Of a DNA stretch of 20,480 nt, positions 1 to 9,319 are shown piece after piece. The translations under genes and the position numbers were made by a program. Numbering within the stretch: the stretch's first letter is position 1; every line of letters begins with the position of its first letter. The stretch spans positions 1 to 20,480 of the forward strand of contig CAWEHT010000450.1 in NCBI GenBank assembly GCA_963808455.1. The letters are read 5' to 3'. The DNA is from CAWEHT01 sp963808455 (GTDB taxonomy: Bacteria > Chloroflexota > Anaerolineae > CG2-30-64-16). A model generated the notes under the pieces. The model was not told the DNA's origin and did no database searches. It saw nothing but the letters and a program-made list of their open reading frames with translations.

Positions 1-220
1 GTTTATGTTTTGTTCACTCTACTTGGTTGGGTCCCGTATTGCTTGAATTTACCGCTTTCCCGGACAGTGCAGGCACCAAGAAACAGGAGGCGGGACGGTT
101 TTCGGCCCTGCCTCCCCTACAGCGTGCTCGGCTGCGGCGATCAGGTCGGTCTCCGAAGTTGCCAACGTAACACGCCCCCCCCCCGGGGGCGAGCTGATCG
201 ATCTTACGCACCACGGTTGA

Positions 221-821
221 CCGGGCGGGGCCGAGCGGCTGCCCGGCCGCACGCTAGAGTATCTGCATGCGAACGCGCTGGGCAGCACGCTGCTGGCCAC
301 GGACGCCAGCGGTGCCCTGGTGGGCAGCCAGGCCCGCTACGACGCCTACGGCAACGACCGCTACGGCACGCTGGGCCCAGGTGCCCGCCGACTACGACTA
401 CACCGGCCAGAAGCTCGACGGCACCGGCTTCTACCAGATGGGCGCCCGCTGGTACGACCCTTATCTTGACCAATGGCTCCAGCCGGATGCCATTGTGCCG
501 GACCCGACCGACCCGCAAAGTCTCAACCGTTACAGTTACGTCCTCAACAACCCGCTGCGGTGTACTGATCCCAGTGGCCACGACGTCGGCTGCCCGGGCG
601 AGGACGCCGGCGAGTGTGGCGCTGGCTCCGGGCCTGGGGTGGCGGACGACAGCGTCAGCGGGACGACTTGGGATTATTCGGCGAGCAACTCGAGCCCGGC
701 CTGGAGCGCCGACACAAGTCTACCTCAGGAGGCGCCCATGGACTGGGCTCAGCGCTCGTCGTATGATCAAGGCCAAGCGAGCGACGCCGAGGCTGTCAAG
801 CGACAATGCAACAAGCGGTGA
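221..821 (+). pseudogene. RHS repeat-associated core domain, 3' remnant (frameshifted)
   Basis: Two frames together encode about the last 100 residues of an RHS core domain. From 221 to about 375 one frame reads HANALGSTLLATDASGALV and then YDAYGNDRYGTLG. From about 380 the frame starting at 267 continues with YDYTGQKLDGTGFYQMGARW, then YDPYLDQWLQPD and NRYSYVLNNPLRCTDPSGH, the classic end of the RHS core. After the core come about 75 residues of Gly/Ser/Asp-rich tail, the place where polymorphic toxin domains normally sit; I recognise no toxin fold in it. RHS proteins are large secreted or surface YD-repeat shells that carry C-terminal toxins. The N-terminal thousand or more residues are absent: upstream there is a stop at 218-220 and a C10G5 run at 175-189, and bases 1-220 hold nothing else that I recognise. 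I read this as an orphan RHS tip, common in Chloroflexota. The frameshift itself may be a sequencing error. Confidence 0.8.
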
Positions 822-899
822 TGCGCTAACTCACCTGCTCGGCAAGTCGCAGCGTCGGCCGTCTCAGGAGCCGGAAAAGAAACAGGTAAGCGCGGAGAC

Positions 900-929
900 T
901 TGACAAAGGACCAAGAAGTGGACTACAAT
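900..929 (+). promoter_or_regulatory. Sigma70-type promoter of the toxin-antitoxin operon
   Basis: A perfect -35 hexamer TTGACA (900-905) is followed after 18 bp by TACAAT (924-929). The predicted transcription start is about 936, immediately before the ATG at 937, so the toxin mRNA would be leaderless or nearly so. No Shine-Dalgarno sequence precedes that ATG. Confidence 0.75.
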
Positions 930-936
930 TCAGACC

Positions 937-1263
937 ATGATGCCAGCCGCGTATAGTATCGTCTATGCTGACGACGTGAAGATCCATTTGCGTTTCATTG
1001 ATCGGCGGCATCATACTTTGATCAGGAAGACCATCAAAGAGCGGTTGGAGTACGAGCCGCTGGTAGAAACCAAGAATCAAAAACTTCTTGGCGCTCCGGA
1101 GATCTACGGGGCGGATTGGGAATTGCGATGTGGCCCCGCCAACACCATTCGAGTTTTCTATCGCGTACACCTCGATCCCGAACATGGGCTGCGCGAGGTC
1201 GCGGTTCTGGCTATTGGGATCAAGGACCGCGAACGGCTCCTGATTGCCGGAGAGGAACAATAA
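937..1263 (+). CDS. RelE/ParE-like type II toxin
   Basis: This 108-residue protein looks like a RelE/ParE-superfamily toxin. It has an N-terminal helical hairpin (HHTLIRKTIKERLEYEP), then KNQKLLGAPEIYGADWELR, then the strand-rich end RVFYRVHLDP and VAVLAIGIKDRERLLIAGEE. The order of basic helices, a WELR/RVFY beta core and a final beta strand matches the family, whose members usually cleave ribosome-bound mRNA or poison gyrase; the target here cannot be read from sequence. A second in-frame ATG lies at 940. The gene starts at the predicted transcription start, so it is probably translated from a leaderless message, while the next gene has a real Shine-Dalgarno. That arrangement could favour antitoxin over toxin. 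The stop (1261-1263) is two bases before the antitoxin start. Toxin-first order is the less common layout, as in higBA. Confidence 0.82.
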   Translation: MMPAAYSIVYADDVKIHLRFIDRRHHTLIRKTIKERLEYEPLVETKNQKLLGAPEIYGADWELRCGPANTIRVFYRVHLDPEHGLREVAVLAIGIKDRERLLIAGEEQ

Positions 1264-1264
1264 C

Positions 1265-1591
1265 ATGCTCATTGTACCGCTGGCCGATGCGAAGGCCAGG
1301 CTCAGCCAGTTCGTCGAAAAGAGCCGGGAAGGCCCGATCATCGTCACTCGCAATGGACGCCCGGTAGCAATGCTCATCGCGATCACAGAGGACGATGATC
1401 TTGAGGGCATGGTCATGACCCACTCGCCCAAGCTGCGCCGCCTGTTGGATGCAGCAGACGCCAGAGTGCGCGCCGGTCAGAAGTTGAGCCATGATGAGTT
1501 TTGGACCGAGGTTGAGCACGAAAATGCGTCAGAGGGCCAAGGGGCAGGACAAGCTGAAGCCTCTGAGCACGGTGGGGCTGGCTCGTCATAA
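1265..1591 (+). CDS. Phd/YefM-family antitoxin
   Basis: The protein begins MLIVPLADAKARLSQFVEKS, followed by GPIIVTRNGRPVAMLI, the canonical Phd/YefM fold: an N-terminal dimerisation and DNA-binding module in which the chain runs through a helix to an ITRNGRPVA-type beta hairpin. Residues from about 50 on are helical and charged and should wrap the toxin. I chose ATG 1265 over a TTG at 1244 because GGAGAGG (1249-1255) is well placed and the homologous region starts at MLIVPL. It follows the RelE/ParE-like toxin with only one base between the toxin stop and its ATG, so the two are co-transcribed and probably coupled. As in the family, the antitoxin should neutralise the toxin and repress the operon promoter at 900-929. 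The last 20 or so residues (Gly/Ala/Ser/Glu-rich, after EHENA) look unlike the family and may be a tail produced by a shifted stop. Confidence 0.85.
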   Translation: MLIVPLADAKARLSQFVEKSREGPIIVTRNGRPVAMLIAITEDDDLEGMVMTHSPKLRRLLDAADARVRAGQKLSHDEFWTEVEHENASEGQGAGQAEASEHGGAGSS

Positions 1592-1718
1592 CGGCCTACC
1601 TCATCAAGTCAAACCAGGGACGCTACCAAAAAAGAAGACGAGACGGATTCGGCGGACCTGATCCCTCTCGCCTTCCTCTTGGGTCCCGCCCGCTGCGGCG
1701 CGTCTCGCCCAGGTACTA

Positions 1719-3526
1719 TCAAGCAGGCGCGTGCACCGCCTCGCCTTGGTTGACGGCCTGCAAAGGCGGCGGCAGTTCCTGCTCGTGCAGACAGTCCTCC
1801 GCCAGCCAACGGTCGTCAAAGGTCAGAATAACGCGCGCGCCATTGTCCGCTTCAGCCGCCACGGCGCGTGCGGATAGACAAGGGAGCCCGGTCGAAGTCG
1901 CCGTTGGCGGCGCGCCGCGCATACTCGACGGAGACAGCTTCCAGCAGTTGCGGGCTATGCCGCGCCAGGATGCCGTCGAGTTCCCGTTGCAGCCCTGCCT
2001 CTGCTTCCATCTCGATCCGGGTCAGGTAGTCAAGCGCCGGGAAGTCGCGGACGAGGCTCATCCCATCCCTGGCCTTGACGAAGTCCAGGGCGCGCTGCAG
2101 GGTGTCGAGCGCCAGCCGATTGGCAAGTGCCGTCAGCCGGGTCAGCTCCCGCTCATACTCGTTGACGACAGCGCCGGGCTGGAATCTGCTGACCACCACC
2201 TGGTCGAACCGCACCCGCCTGAGGCGTTCGACCAGCCCGAGCCAGTCGAAGTTGCGGAATTGGAAGGTCCGGGACGTAAACAATCCGAACCAGTTGAGCC
2301 GTCCGTCGAGGTAGGTATAGTCGGGGCACGCCTGCGTCCCGCGCAACCGCCCCTCGCGCACCAGCCGGTCCTCGATAGGCGTGCCGGCGTAGGGCAGCAT
2401 CTTGGTAAAGCTGGCCGGACAGCTGCCGTCGGCGGTCACCTCGCGGAGAAAGTCGATATCTTCCTGGACGCTTTCCAGGGTGCTGTCAGGCTCCAACAGC
2501 ATGAAGCCCATGTCGAACGGCATGTCCAGCTTCTTCAGGATGGCAATCGCCTGCAGGTTTTGCTCCACCGTGACCCGCTTGTTCATCGAGCGCAGGCCCG
2601 TGGGGCTGCCTGATTCCACCCCGAGGAAGACGAACACCAGCCCCCGACGCGCGGAGGCCGCGATGAGGTCCTCATCTACGTCATCTGTGCGGCAAGCGAT
2701 CTTCCACGCGATATGCTCGCTCAGGCGCGCCCGATCCAGCGTGTCGAGGTATCCTGCCAGCCACTGCTGTTGCTGCCGAGCTCGGGCTGCGAAGTCGTCG
2801 TCCTGAAAGACGAAGAACGTCACGCCATCCCGGTCGAACAGCTCGCGGATCTCGCCCACGACGGCCTCCGGCGAGCGCACCCGCCGCAGCGGGCCCGGCG
2901 CCCCGCCATAGAACTGGCGGATGCTGCAAAAGGAGCAGTCGTTCACGCACCCGCGGCTGGCCAGCATGGAGGCAACCCTGATGCCCCCGCTGGCCATGGG
3001 GAGCTCGCTCCGCACCGGCAGCGGCAGCGAATCCAGATCGGGGATCAGGGGGCGAGGCGGCGTAATCAGCACGTCCGCCCCCTGCCGGAAGGCAAGGCCT
3101 TGAATCGCAGGCCAGCGCTCGGGCGCTGCCAGGTGCTCCATGAGCTCCAGAGTGGTCAGCTCGCCCTCGAATCGGACGACGCTGTCGAGGTGCGGCAGGA
3201 CCTCCAACGTCTCGCGCTGGCCGCAGGCTCGGGTAGTGGCCGCCGCAGGTGAAATGAGCGGTGACGCCTGCCTCTCGCAACGCGCCCATGAGGGCCCCAA
3301 ATTCCTCGAGCAGCCGCTGGAAATTGATAGAAAACCCGACGAGCCCCGGCCGGCGGGCCTGTATCGCCGACAGCACGGCAGACGCGCTGCCCGGTGTATG
3401 CTGTTGCACCGCGGCGCGCCAGCCGTTAGCATTCAGGGTTGCGGTGATCCAGCGCAGCCCCAGGTTCTCCTGGTCTTCGTAGCCGACGAGTAGGGCATCC
3501 AGCGGCGTGATCGCCTTCGCGTCCAT
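1719..3526 (-). CDS. B12-binding-fold radical SAM enzyme (two frame breaks)
   Basis: Read through two indels, this is a roughly 600-residue B12-type radical SAM protein. Residues 1-103 start MDAKAITPLDALLVGYEDQE and contain FTCGGHYPSLRP, a Rossmann-like cobalamin-binding fold. The usual DxHxxG is D-Q-E-N-L-G, so the His ligand is Glu. The frame breaks near 3213-3218; removing one base joins SLRP to RETLEVLPHLDSVVRFEGE. After a DLDSLPLPVR linker comes the 4Fe-4S motif SRGCVNDCSFC (CxxxCxxC, first Cys codon at 2949-2947), then the radical SAM barrel with MGFMLLEPDSTLE and a helical C-terminus. A second break near 1859-1880 probably joins SIRTR to AVAAEADNGARVILTFDDRW, which would end the gene at 1719; without it the stop is at 1852. 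The ATG at 3526 has GGAGG four bases upstream. The enzyme lies 88 bp downstream of a 70-residue gene in the same orientation. The substrate is unknown; modification of the small neighbour is one possibility. Confidence 0.78.
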
Positions 3527-3614
3527 CGGGCCTCCGGTGAGAAGAATGCAGAGCAGGCCGGGGGCTAGCGGCCGGCCGGCCCTGCGCTCAGATGCTCCAG
3601 TGCGGTTTGTGAGG

Positions 3615-3827
3615 CTAACCCTTCTGGGTCAGGATCTCCTTCATGCGCTTGATGGCGTTCAGTCGCGCTTCAAGCGCCTGCTGTTGTGACTCGAGTTGCA
3701 CGACGGCAACCTGGACTTTCTGCTCTGGGGTGAGCGCTGTGTTCCAGTCCAGAGGAGGGAACGAACCTCCCGCCCAATCCGAGCCAAGGCCACCCCAATC
3801 AGTTGAAGTTGGCGCGTTCTGGATCAT
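3615..3827 (-). CDS. Small 70-residue protein paired with radical SAM enzyme; candidate peptide substrate
   Basis: I do not recognise a family. The start is convincing: AGGAGG lies at 3839-3834, six bases before ATG 3827, the best ribosome binding site in the window. The N-terminal half is Gly/Trp/Asp/Pro-rich with three Asp-Trp dipeptides (TDWGGLG, SDWAGGS, PPLDW) and no Cys. The C-terminal half, from about residue 32, is a predicted amphipathic or coiled-coil helix (QVAVVQLESQQQALEARLNA, ending in MKEILTQKG). No signal peptide or membrane segment is visible. The radical SAM gene follows after 88 bp in the same direction. A flexible aromatic segment plus a helical recognition segment is what a ribosomally made, modified peptide precursor could look like, but here the helix would be a C-terminal follower rather than an N-terminal leader. 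It could equally be an enzyme partner or an unrelated small protein. Confidence 0.65.
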   Translation of the reverse strand: MIQNAPTSTDWGGLGSDWAGGSFPPLDWNTALTPEQKVQVAVVQLESQQQALEARLNAIKRMKEILTQKG

Positions 3828-3858
3828 AAGTTACCTCCTGTGTGCTGTAATGGATTGG

Positions 3859-3875
3859 TGTGAGCGCATCTCACA
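3859..3875. promoter_or_regulatory. Palindromic candidate operator upstream of the small protein/radical SAM pair
   Basis: TGTGAGCGCATCTCACA is a perfect 6-bp inverted repeat (TGTGAG / CTCACA) around a 5-bp centre. It lies 32-48 bp upstream of the ATG at 3827. It resembles a CRP/FNR-type site (TGTGA...TCACA), but the centre spacing is seven rather than six bases between those pentamers. I could not identify a good -10/-35 pair around it; a TTGACC lies just upstream on the minus strand (3889-3884). Confidence 0.5.
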
Positions 3876-3923
3876 CGGAAACGGGTCAAGCTTCGGAATG
3901 TCTATCCAGCGCTAGCCCGCAGA

Positions 3924-3955
3924 ACGTCCTCTGGCCTGGCGGCAAGCCAGGACGT
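3924..3955. other. Hairpin in intergenic spacer, possible factor-independent 3' end
   Basis: ACGTCCT (3924-3930) pairs perfectly with AGGACGT (3949-3955), and inside it CCTGGC (3935-3940) can pair with GCCAGG (3946-3951) as an alternative fold. It sits downstream of the STAND regulator that ends at 4087 on the minus strand. No T-run follows on that strand, so a classical intrinsic terminator is not supported. Confidence 0.35.
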
Positions 3956-3980
3956 GCCAGCGTCGGCCGCGCGGCCGCCC

Positions 3981-4007
3981 GCGCCACACGCGCCACACGC
4001 GCCACGT
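3981..4007. repeat. Short tandem repeat, 9-bp unit
   Basis: The 9-mer GCGCCACAC occurs twice in tandem (3981-3989, 3990-3998) followed by a partial third copy GCGCCACGT (3999-4007). It lies in the spacer 3828-4086, which otherwise holds the palindrome at 3859 and the hairpin at 3924. Confidence 0.7.
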
Positions 4008-4086
4008 GACAGGCCAGGCGCCTTGCGTTCGCGGCTTCCCGTCCTTCGTGCTCGCGTGTTTCCCGGCCTCCGCGTCGCGCCGGCCC

Positions 4087-6703
4087 TCAGCAGGGGAGTC
4101 CGTGTTGGAGGTACTCGGCGGAAGGCGCCACCCAGTCCACCTGCCGCACGTTCCCTTCCTCCAACACCTCGAGGATCACCCGCTCGATCGGCATGGCGGC
4201 ACCCTGGCTACGGGCAGCGGCCGCCTCGGCCGGCCCAAGTGCCCCGGCCGCCGCCCGCTTCGCCTGCTCGACCCACGTCCGCAGGCCCTTCGGAATGACG
4301 AACCCGGACGCCTCCACCGTGGCCGCAGCTGCGCCCACCAGTCGCAGACCCTCGACCGGCCTTTTTCGCGCGACCTCCAGCGCGCCAAGAGACAAGAGCA
4401 CCATGGGAATTTGCAGCCGGCCGCCCACTTCGCGGGCGACGGCCAGTGCTTCCCGCAAGTATCGCGTGGCGCTCTCGTAGTCTCCCCGTGCCATCTCACA
4501 TTGCCCGAAGCTCATCAGCGAGTAAGACAGGCCGCGACGATCGCCCAATTCCCGGAAGTGTGACATGCATTCTGCCAACAATCCCAGGGCCTGGTCCGGC
4601 TTGGCCAGGTCCAGCAGCACAAACGACAGTGATAGGAGCCACCAGGCTGTCCACCACCTGTCGCCCGACTCCTTGCCCAATGCCACGGCTCGCTGCAGCA
4701 GCGGCAGGGCTGCGCCCGCGTCCCCGGCCCACCAGGCCATGTAGCCGAGCCCGCCCAGGGCGCAGTTCAGACCCTGCCGGTTCCCGATCTCCCGGCACAG
4801 GGCCCCGCTCTCCTCGAGCGAGACACGCGCCTCGGCGAAGGCGCCACGATCGATCGCGTTCAAGCCCTGGTAGCACAGCGCCCGCGCCATCCCTTGACCA
4901 TCGCCCAACGATCGGAGGAGATCCAACCCCTCCGCGAGTTGGGCGGCTGCCTTGGCGCCGCCAGACAGGTAGTACCCACATACACCGGCCGCCAGGAGCG
5001 CCCTGGCCCGCACCGAAGGCGCGACGGTTGCCCCGGCCCGCTGCAGCATCACTTCCAGTCGAGCCTGGCCTTCGGCCAGGTGGCCGCGCACCTCCCAGAA
5101 CCGCCACAAGGCGCCTGTCAGCCGCAGCCCCGGCTGCGGGTCGTCTTGCTCACACAGGCAGGCGAAGGCCTCGCGCAGGTTGTCGTGCTCCTCCTCCAGC
5201 CGCGCGAACCACGCATTCTGGTCCGGGCCGAACAGGTTGGGTTCGGCCCGTTCGGCCAGCGCCAGGAAATAGCCGGCATGCGCCTGCCGCAAGCTCGCCC
5301 CTTCGCCACTCTCCGCCAGCCGTTCCAGCGCGTATCGGCGCATGGTTTCCAGCAGGCCGTAGCGCCCGGCCACGCCGCGCCAGCCCGGCACCACCAGCGA
5401 TTTGTCCACCAGCCCGGCCAGCAGGTCAAGGACCTCGCCCTCCAGACCCGCCCCGCCACACACCGCCTCGGCGGCCTCGAGGTCCCAGCCGCCGGCAAAC
5501 ACCGCCAGCCGGCGGAACAAGACCCGCTCAGCTTCGCTCAAGAGCCCGAAGCTCCACTCCAACGTCGCCCGCAGCGTCTGGTGCCGGGGCAAGGCCGTCC
5601 GGCTGCCGCCCGTCAGCAACCGGAAGCGGTCGTCCAGGCGGGAGCACAGGTCGCTGACCGGCAGCAGCTTGACGCGGGCGGCTGCCAGCTCAATGGCCAG
5701 CGGAATACCGTCCAGGCGCCGGCAGATCTCGGCCACCGGTGCCGCATTGGCCGCCGTGAGGGCGAAGCCTGCTTGCGCCGCCGCCGCCCGCTCGTCGAAG
5801 AGGCGCACCGCTTCCACGCCGGCCAGCTCGGCCAGCGGCGGCAGGTGGTCGGGGTCGGCCACCTGTAAGGAGGGCACCCGGTAGAGGGTCTCACCGGCGA
5901 CCGCCAACGGCTCGCCGCGAAGTAGCCAGGATGGTCAGCCGGGGCGCCACGCGGAGGAAAGCGTCGGCGAAGGCGGCACAGGCCCCGATCAGGTGCTCGC
6001 AGTTGTCCAAGAGCAGCAACAAATGGCGCCGCTGCAGGTAGTCCTCCAACTGCTCCAGCAACAGGCGCTCGCCTTCATGGCGCAGCCCCAGCCCGCCCGC
6101 CACGGCCTTCGGCACTAACTCGGCATCGGAGAGGCGGGCCAGGTCGACCCACCACACGCCGTCGGAGTAGTCCTCCACCAGCCCCTCGGCCACCTGCAGG
6201 GCCAGCCGCGTCTTGCCTGAGCCGCCGGCCCCGGTGAGCGTCACGAGGCGGGTCTCCAACAGAAACCGGCCGATCTCGGCCGTCTGGAGCTCGCGGCCGA
6301 TGAAGCTGGTGAGCTGCAGCGGCAGGTTGTGCCGGCGGGCCGGGGACGAGGCCACCAGCCACGGGCGACCGGGCGCCGGCCACTGTGAGGCGGCGCGCAC
6401 CTCCGTGGTGGTCGTTGTCTCGGCCCGGCCCGGGCCGAGGAGCGTCGTGTTGACGGCCCCGTCGGGATAGGACGCGCGGGCATAGGCGACGAAAGCCGCC
6501 AGCTCGGCGAACGGGACGCCCAGGGCCGCTGCCAGCGACTCGGCGACCTGCTTTGAGGGACGGCGTTCGCCGGTCTCGAGCTTGCGCAGCGTGACCGGGG
6601 CGCAGCCCACCAGGGCTGCCAGCTCCCCCTGCGTGAGGTCGCGCGCCCGGCGCTGGCGTCTCAGCCAGGCGCTGAAGGGCAGGTCGATGTCGGCCATGAG
6701 CAC
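4087..6703 (-). CDS. XRE-HTH / STAND ATPase / TPR-like regulator, copy 1 (frameshifted)
   Basis: About 870 residues when read through one indel. Residues 10-65 are an XRE helix-turn-helix (LTQGELAALVGCAPVTLRKL). After a linker comes the STAND NTPase entry LPLQLTSFIGRE, Walker A GAGGSGKT (about 158-165), Walker B LLLLLDNCEH (about 228-237) and the sensor ILATSR. The frame breaks near 5914-5917, where one surplus base separates ATSR from EPLAVAGETLYRVPSLQV. Then follow RRLDGIPLAIELAAARVKLL (GLPL-like), a winged-helix-like arm (RALFRR-type, here RVLFRRLAVFAGGWDLEAAE) and helical repeats to the C-terminus. This COG3903-type architecture senses an unknown ligand through the repeats, oligomerises with ATP and presumably controls transcription through the HTH. 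The start is GTG 6703 or ATG 6697. It has its own promoter and is a paralogue of the next gene upstream. No target gene can be read from context. Confidence 0.85.
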
Positions 6704-6735
6704 CTATTCAGCGGGCGGGATGCCGCTGCACATGT

Positions 6736-6766
6736 ATGTGATTTGAGTCACCATATTGTATCACAT
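6736..6766 (-). promoter_or_regulatory. Extended -10 promoter with inverted repeat for STAND regulator copy 1
   Basis: On the minus strand TGATACAAT (6763-6755) is an extended -10 (TGnTACAAT) without a good -35. A 7-bp inverted repeat ATGTGAT (6736-6742) / ATCACAT (6760-6766), spacer 17 bp, covers the -10 and the start of transcription. It is a candidate operator, possibly for the XRE domain of the gene itself. Confidence 0.6.
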
Positions 6767-6876
6767 CTTGTGCCGGCACGCGTATCAAGAACGGAACTTT
6801 GCGCGGCGCGCAGCTTCGCTTTCACACGCTGCCGGCCAACACAGTAAGGGACAAGGGAGAAGATATCAGGTTGACG

Positions 6877-9275
6877 CTACTCCGCGTCGTGCAAAGCGTA
6901 CGCCAGCATCCGCTCCTGCGCCATGGCATGGCCCTCGACCCACAAGGCGGCAAAACCCGGCTCCCCCAACGCCGCTCGGGCGCGCTCCCGGGCTCGTTCG
7001 AGCAGGCTCTGCGCGTAAGGCACCAGCCCGACCTGGGTGTCCTCGGACATTTTCTGCGCGGCCCCAAAAAGGCGCGCCGCCCGATCGTGCCGGTCCCCGC
7101 CGGCCGCTACGCTGCCCAGGCCAGCCAGCGCATACAGCACGCCGGGCCCGATGCCCGCGTCGCGCGACAAGGCCAGCAGCTCGAAGTAGGCCCGGCGGGC
7201 CCGGGCGAGCTCGCCAAGCTCACATGCGACCAGACCCAGCATCATCTGCGCCTTGGCTGCCAGGGCGGGCTGCCCGGTGCGATGGCCCTCGCGCACGCAC
7301 TCCTCCAGCAGCGCCCGGCCGCGGGCGTCCTCGCCCAAATGGCAGAGCACGAGGCCCAGATGTACCCGCACCATTGCCGGCCCACCCGTCCCGCCGGCGG
7401 CCTTCGAGATGGCCAGGCTCTCCTCCAACCGCGTGCGCGCCAGGTCCCACTCGCGGCAACCGGTGGCGATGTAGCCGAGCCCGGCGAGCGCTTCGGCCAC
7501 GGCCCCAGCATCGTCCAGCTGACGGTACAGGGCAAGGCTGGCTTCGGCCAGGGGGCGCGCCTGCCGCACCTCGCCTTGAAAAGTGAGCAGCGTCGCCAGC
7601 GCCAACAGCGCCTGCGCCCGCAAGGGCGGGCCCGCCGCCTCGTTCAGCGCCAACAACTGCTCGAGCCACCGGCGATCCTCGCCGGCGGAGCCCCGATAGA
7701 CGGCCAGCCCCACCAGCGAGGATGCCAGCCGCAGGCCGCGCTCCGGGTCCGCCGCCAGGCTCCAGCCCAGCGCCGCCCGGATGTTGTCGCGCTCCTGTTC
7801 GAACCGTCGCAGATCGAATCGCCGCAAGGTGATGGCCTGTTCTGCACCGCTGGCGCAGGTGGCCAAGGCCTCGGCGATGCGCAAGTAATGGGCCAGGTGC
7901 CGGTCCCGGACCGCCATGACCTCGCCGGCCCCGGCCAGCTTTTCCCAGGCGTATTGGCGCATCGTCTCCAGCATACCGTAGCGCGCGGCCTGCCCCTGCC
8001 AGCCCGGCACCACCAGTGACTTGTCCACCAGCCTGGCCAGCAGGCCCGTGACGTCGCCCCCCAGGCCCCCGTCGCCGCATACCGCCTCAGCCGCCTCCAG
8101 GCTCCAACCGCCGGCAAACACCGCCAGCCGCCGCAGCAGGGCCCGCTCCGCCTCTCCCAGCAGCGCGTAGCCCCAGTCCAGCGTTGCCCGCAGCGTCTGA
8201 TGCCGCGGCAGCGCCGTCCGGCTGCCCCCGGTCAGCAGGCGAAAACGGTCATCCAGCCGGGCGCACAGCTCTGCGACCGGCAGCATCTTCAGGCGGGCGG
8301 CTGCCAGCTCGATGGCCAGGGGCATCCCGTCCAGCCGCCGGCAGATCTCGGCCACCTGCGTCGCATTGTCCGCCGTAACGCAAAAAGCTGCGTCAGCCGA
8401 CGCCCCCCGCTCGGCAAAAAGCTGCACCGACCCGACCTGAATCAGGTCTGCCAACGGTGGCAGGCGCTCGGGGTCCGGCACCTGCAGGCCGGGCACGCGA
8501 TAGATGTTCTCGCCGGCGATGGCCAGCGGCTCCCGGCTGGTGGCCAGGATGTGCAGCCCGCCGGCGGCGCGCAGGCAGGCTTCGGCCAGGGCGGCACATG
8601 GGCCGACGAGGTGCTCGCAGTTGTCCAGCAGCAACAAAAGCCGGCGCGGTCCCAGATAGCCCACCACCTGATCCAGCATCGGGCCGCCGGCCTCGAGCCG
8701 AAGGCCCAGGCTTGCCGCCACCGCCTGCGGGAGCAGCTCCGCATCCGACAGGCGGGCCAGATCCGTCAACCATATGCCGTCGGGGAACTCGGGCACCAGG
8801 CCCTCGGCCACGTGCAGGGCCAGGCGTGTCTTGCCCGAGCCTCCCGCTCCGGTGAGGGTGACCAGGCGTGCCTGTGCCAGCAGAAGCCTGATCTCCGCCG
8901 TCTCGCGGCGCGGCCGACGAAGCTGGTCAGCAGGTGCGGCAGGTTGTGCTGGCAGGGCTCGGCCGGCACTGCCTGCCAGGGACCGGCGGCCGCCGAGCCG
9001 CTCGCGGCGGCCGCCGGAATGGGATCGGGCCCGTGCGGCGAGTCGGCGCGCGCATAGGCGACGAAGGCCGGCTGCTCACACGGCGGGATGCCCAGGGCCT
9101 CCGCCAGGCGCCCGGCAACCTGCTTGGAGGGGCGGCGAGCGCCGGCTTCGAGCTTACGCAGGGTCACCGGGGCGCAGCCCACCTGGGCCGCCAGCGCTTC
9201 CTGGGTCAGACCGGACGCGCGACGTTGGCGCTTGAGCCACGCGCCGAAGGGAAGGTCCATGTCAGCCATGAGCAC
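6877..9275 (-). CDS. XRE-HTH / STAND ATPase / TPR-like regulator, copy 2 (frameshifted)
   Basis: About 800 residues when read through one indel, with the same domain order as copy 1. The XRE helix-turn-helix is residues 10-65 (LTQEALAAQVGCAPVTLRKL), then NLPHLLTSFVGR. The frame breaks near 8908-8914 (one base missing), after which ETAEIRLLLAQARLVTLTG, Walker A GAGGSGKT, Walker B LLLLLDNCEH, ILATSREPLAIAGENIYRV and RRLDGMPLAIELAAARLKML follow, then helical repeats rich in Ala/Leu/Gly. The first ten residues and the whole HTH are almost identical to copy 1, while the linker and C-terminal sensor have diverged, so the pair is a tandem duplication with a retained DNA-reading head and probably different inputs. 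The start is GTG 9275 or ATG 9269. It ends 174 bp before the start of copy 1. Confidence 0.85.
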
Positions 9276-9319
9276 CTACGCAAAGGGTGTATTATTGCCG
9301 CATGAGTTTGCGATTTGAG

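Noticed and set aside
10..903. Long plus-strand frame of 297 codons overlapping the RHS remnant
   Set aside because: It is Arg/Pro-rich without family features, and the RHS motifs are in the other two frames. A GC-rich shadow.
3859..3875. Canonical CRP site
   Set aside because: The pentamers TGTGA and TCACA are seven bases apart instead of six, so I call it only a palindromic candidate operator.
3981..4007. Possible CRISPR array
   Set aside because: Contiguous 9-bp units with no spacers; a plain short tandem repeat.
4446..5657. 403-codon plus-strand frame inside the first STAND regulator
   Set aside because: Composition is dominated by Arg/Pro/Ala, as expected antisense to a GC-rich gene, and the opposite strand has clear domains.
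4087..9275. STAND ATPases as antiphage (Avs-like) defence genes
   Set aside because: They have N-terminal XRE DNA-binding domains and the COG3903-type layout, with no nuclease, protease or TIR effector domain, so regulators fit better.
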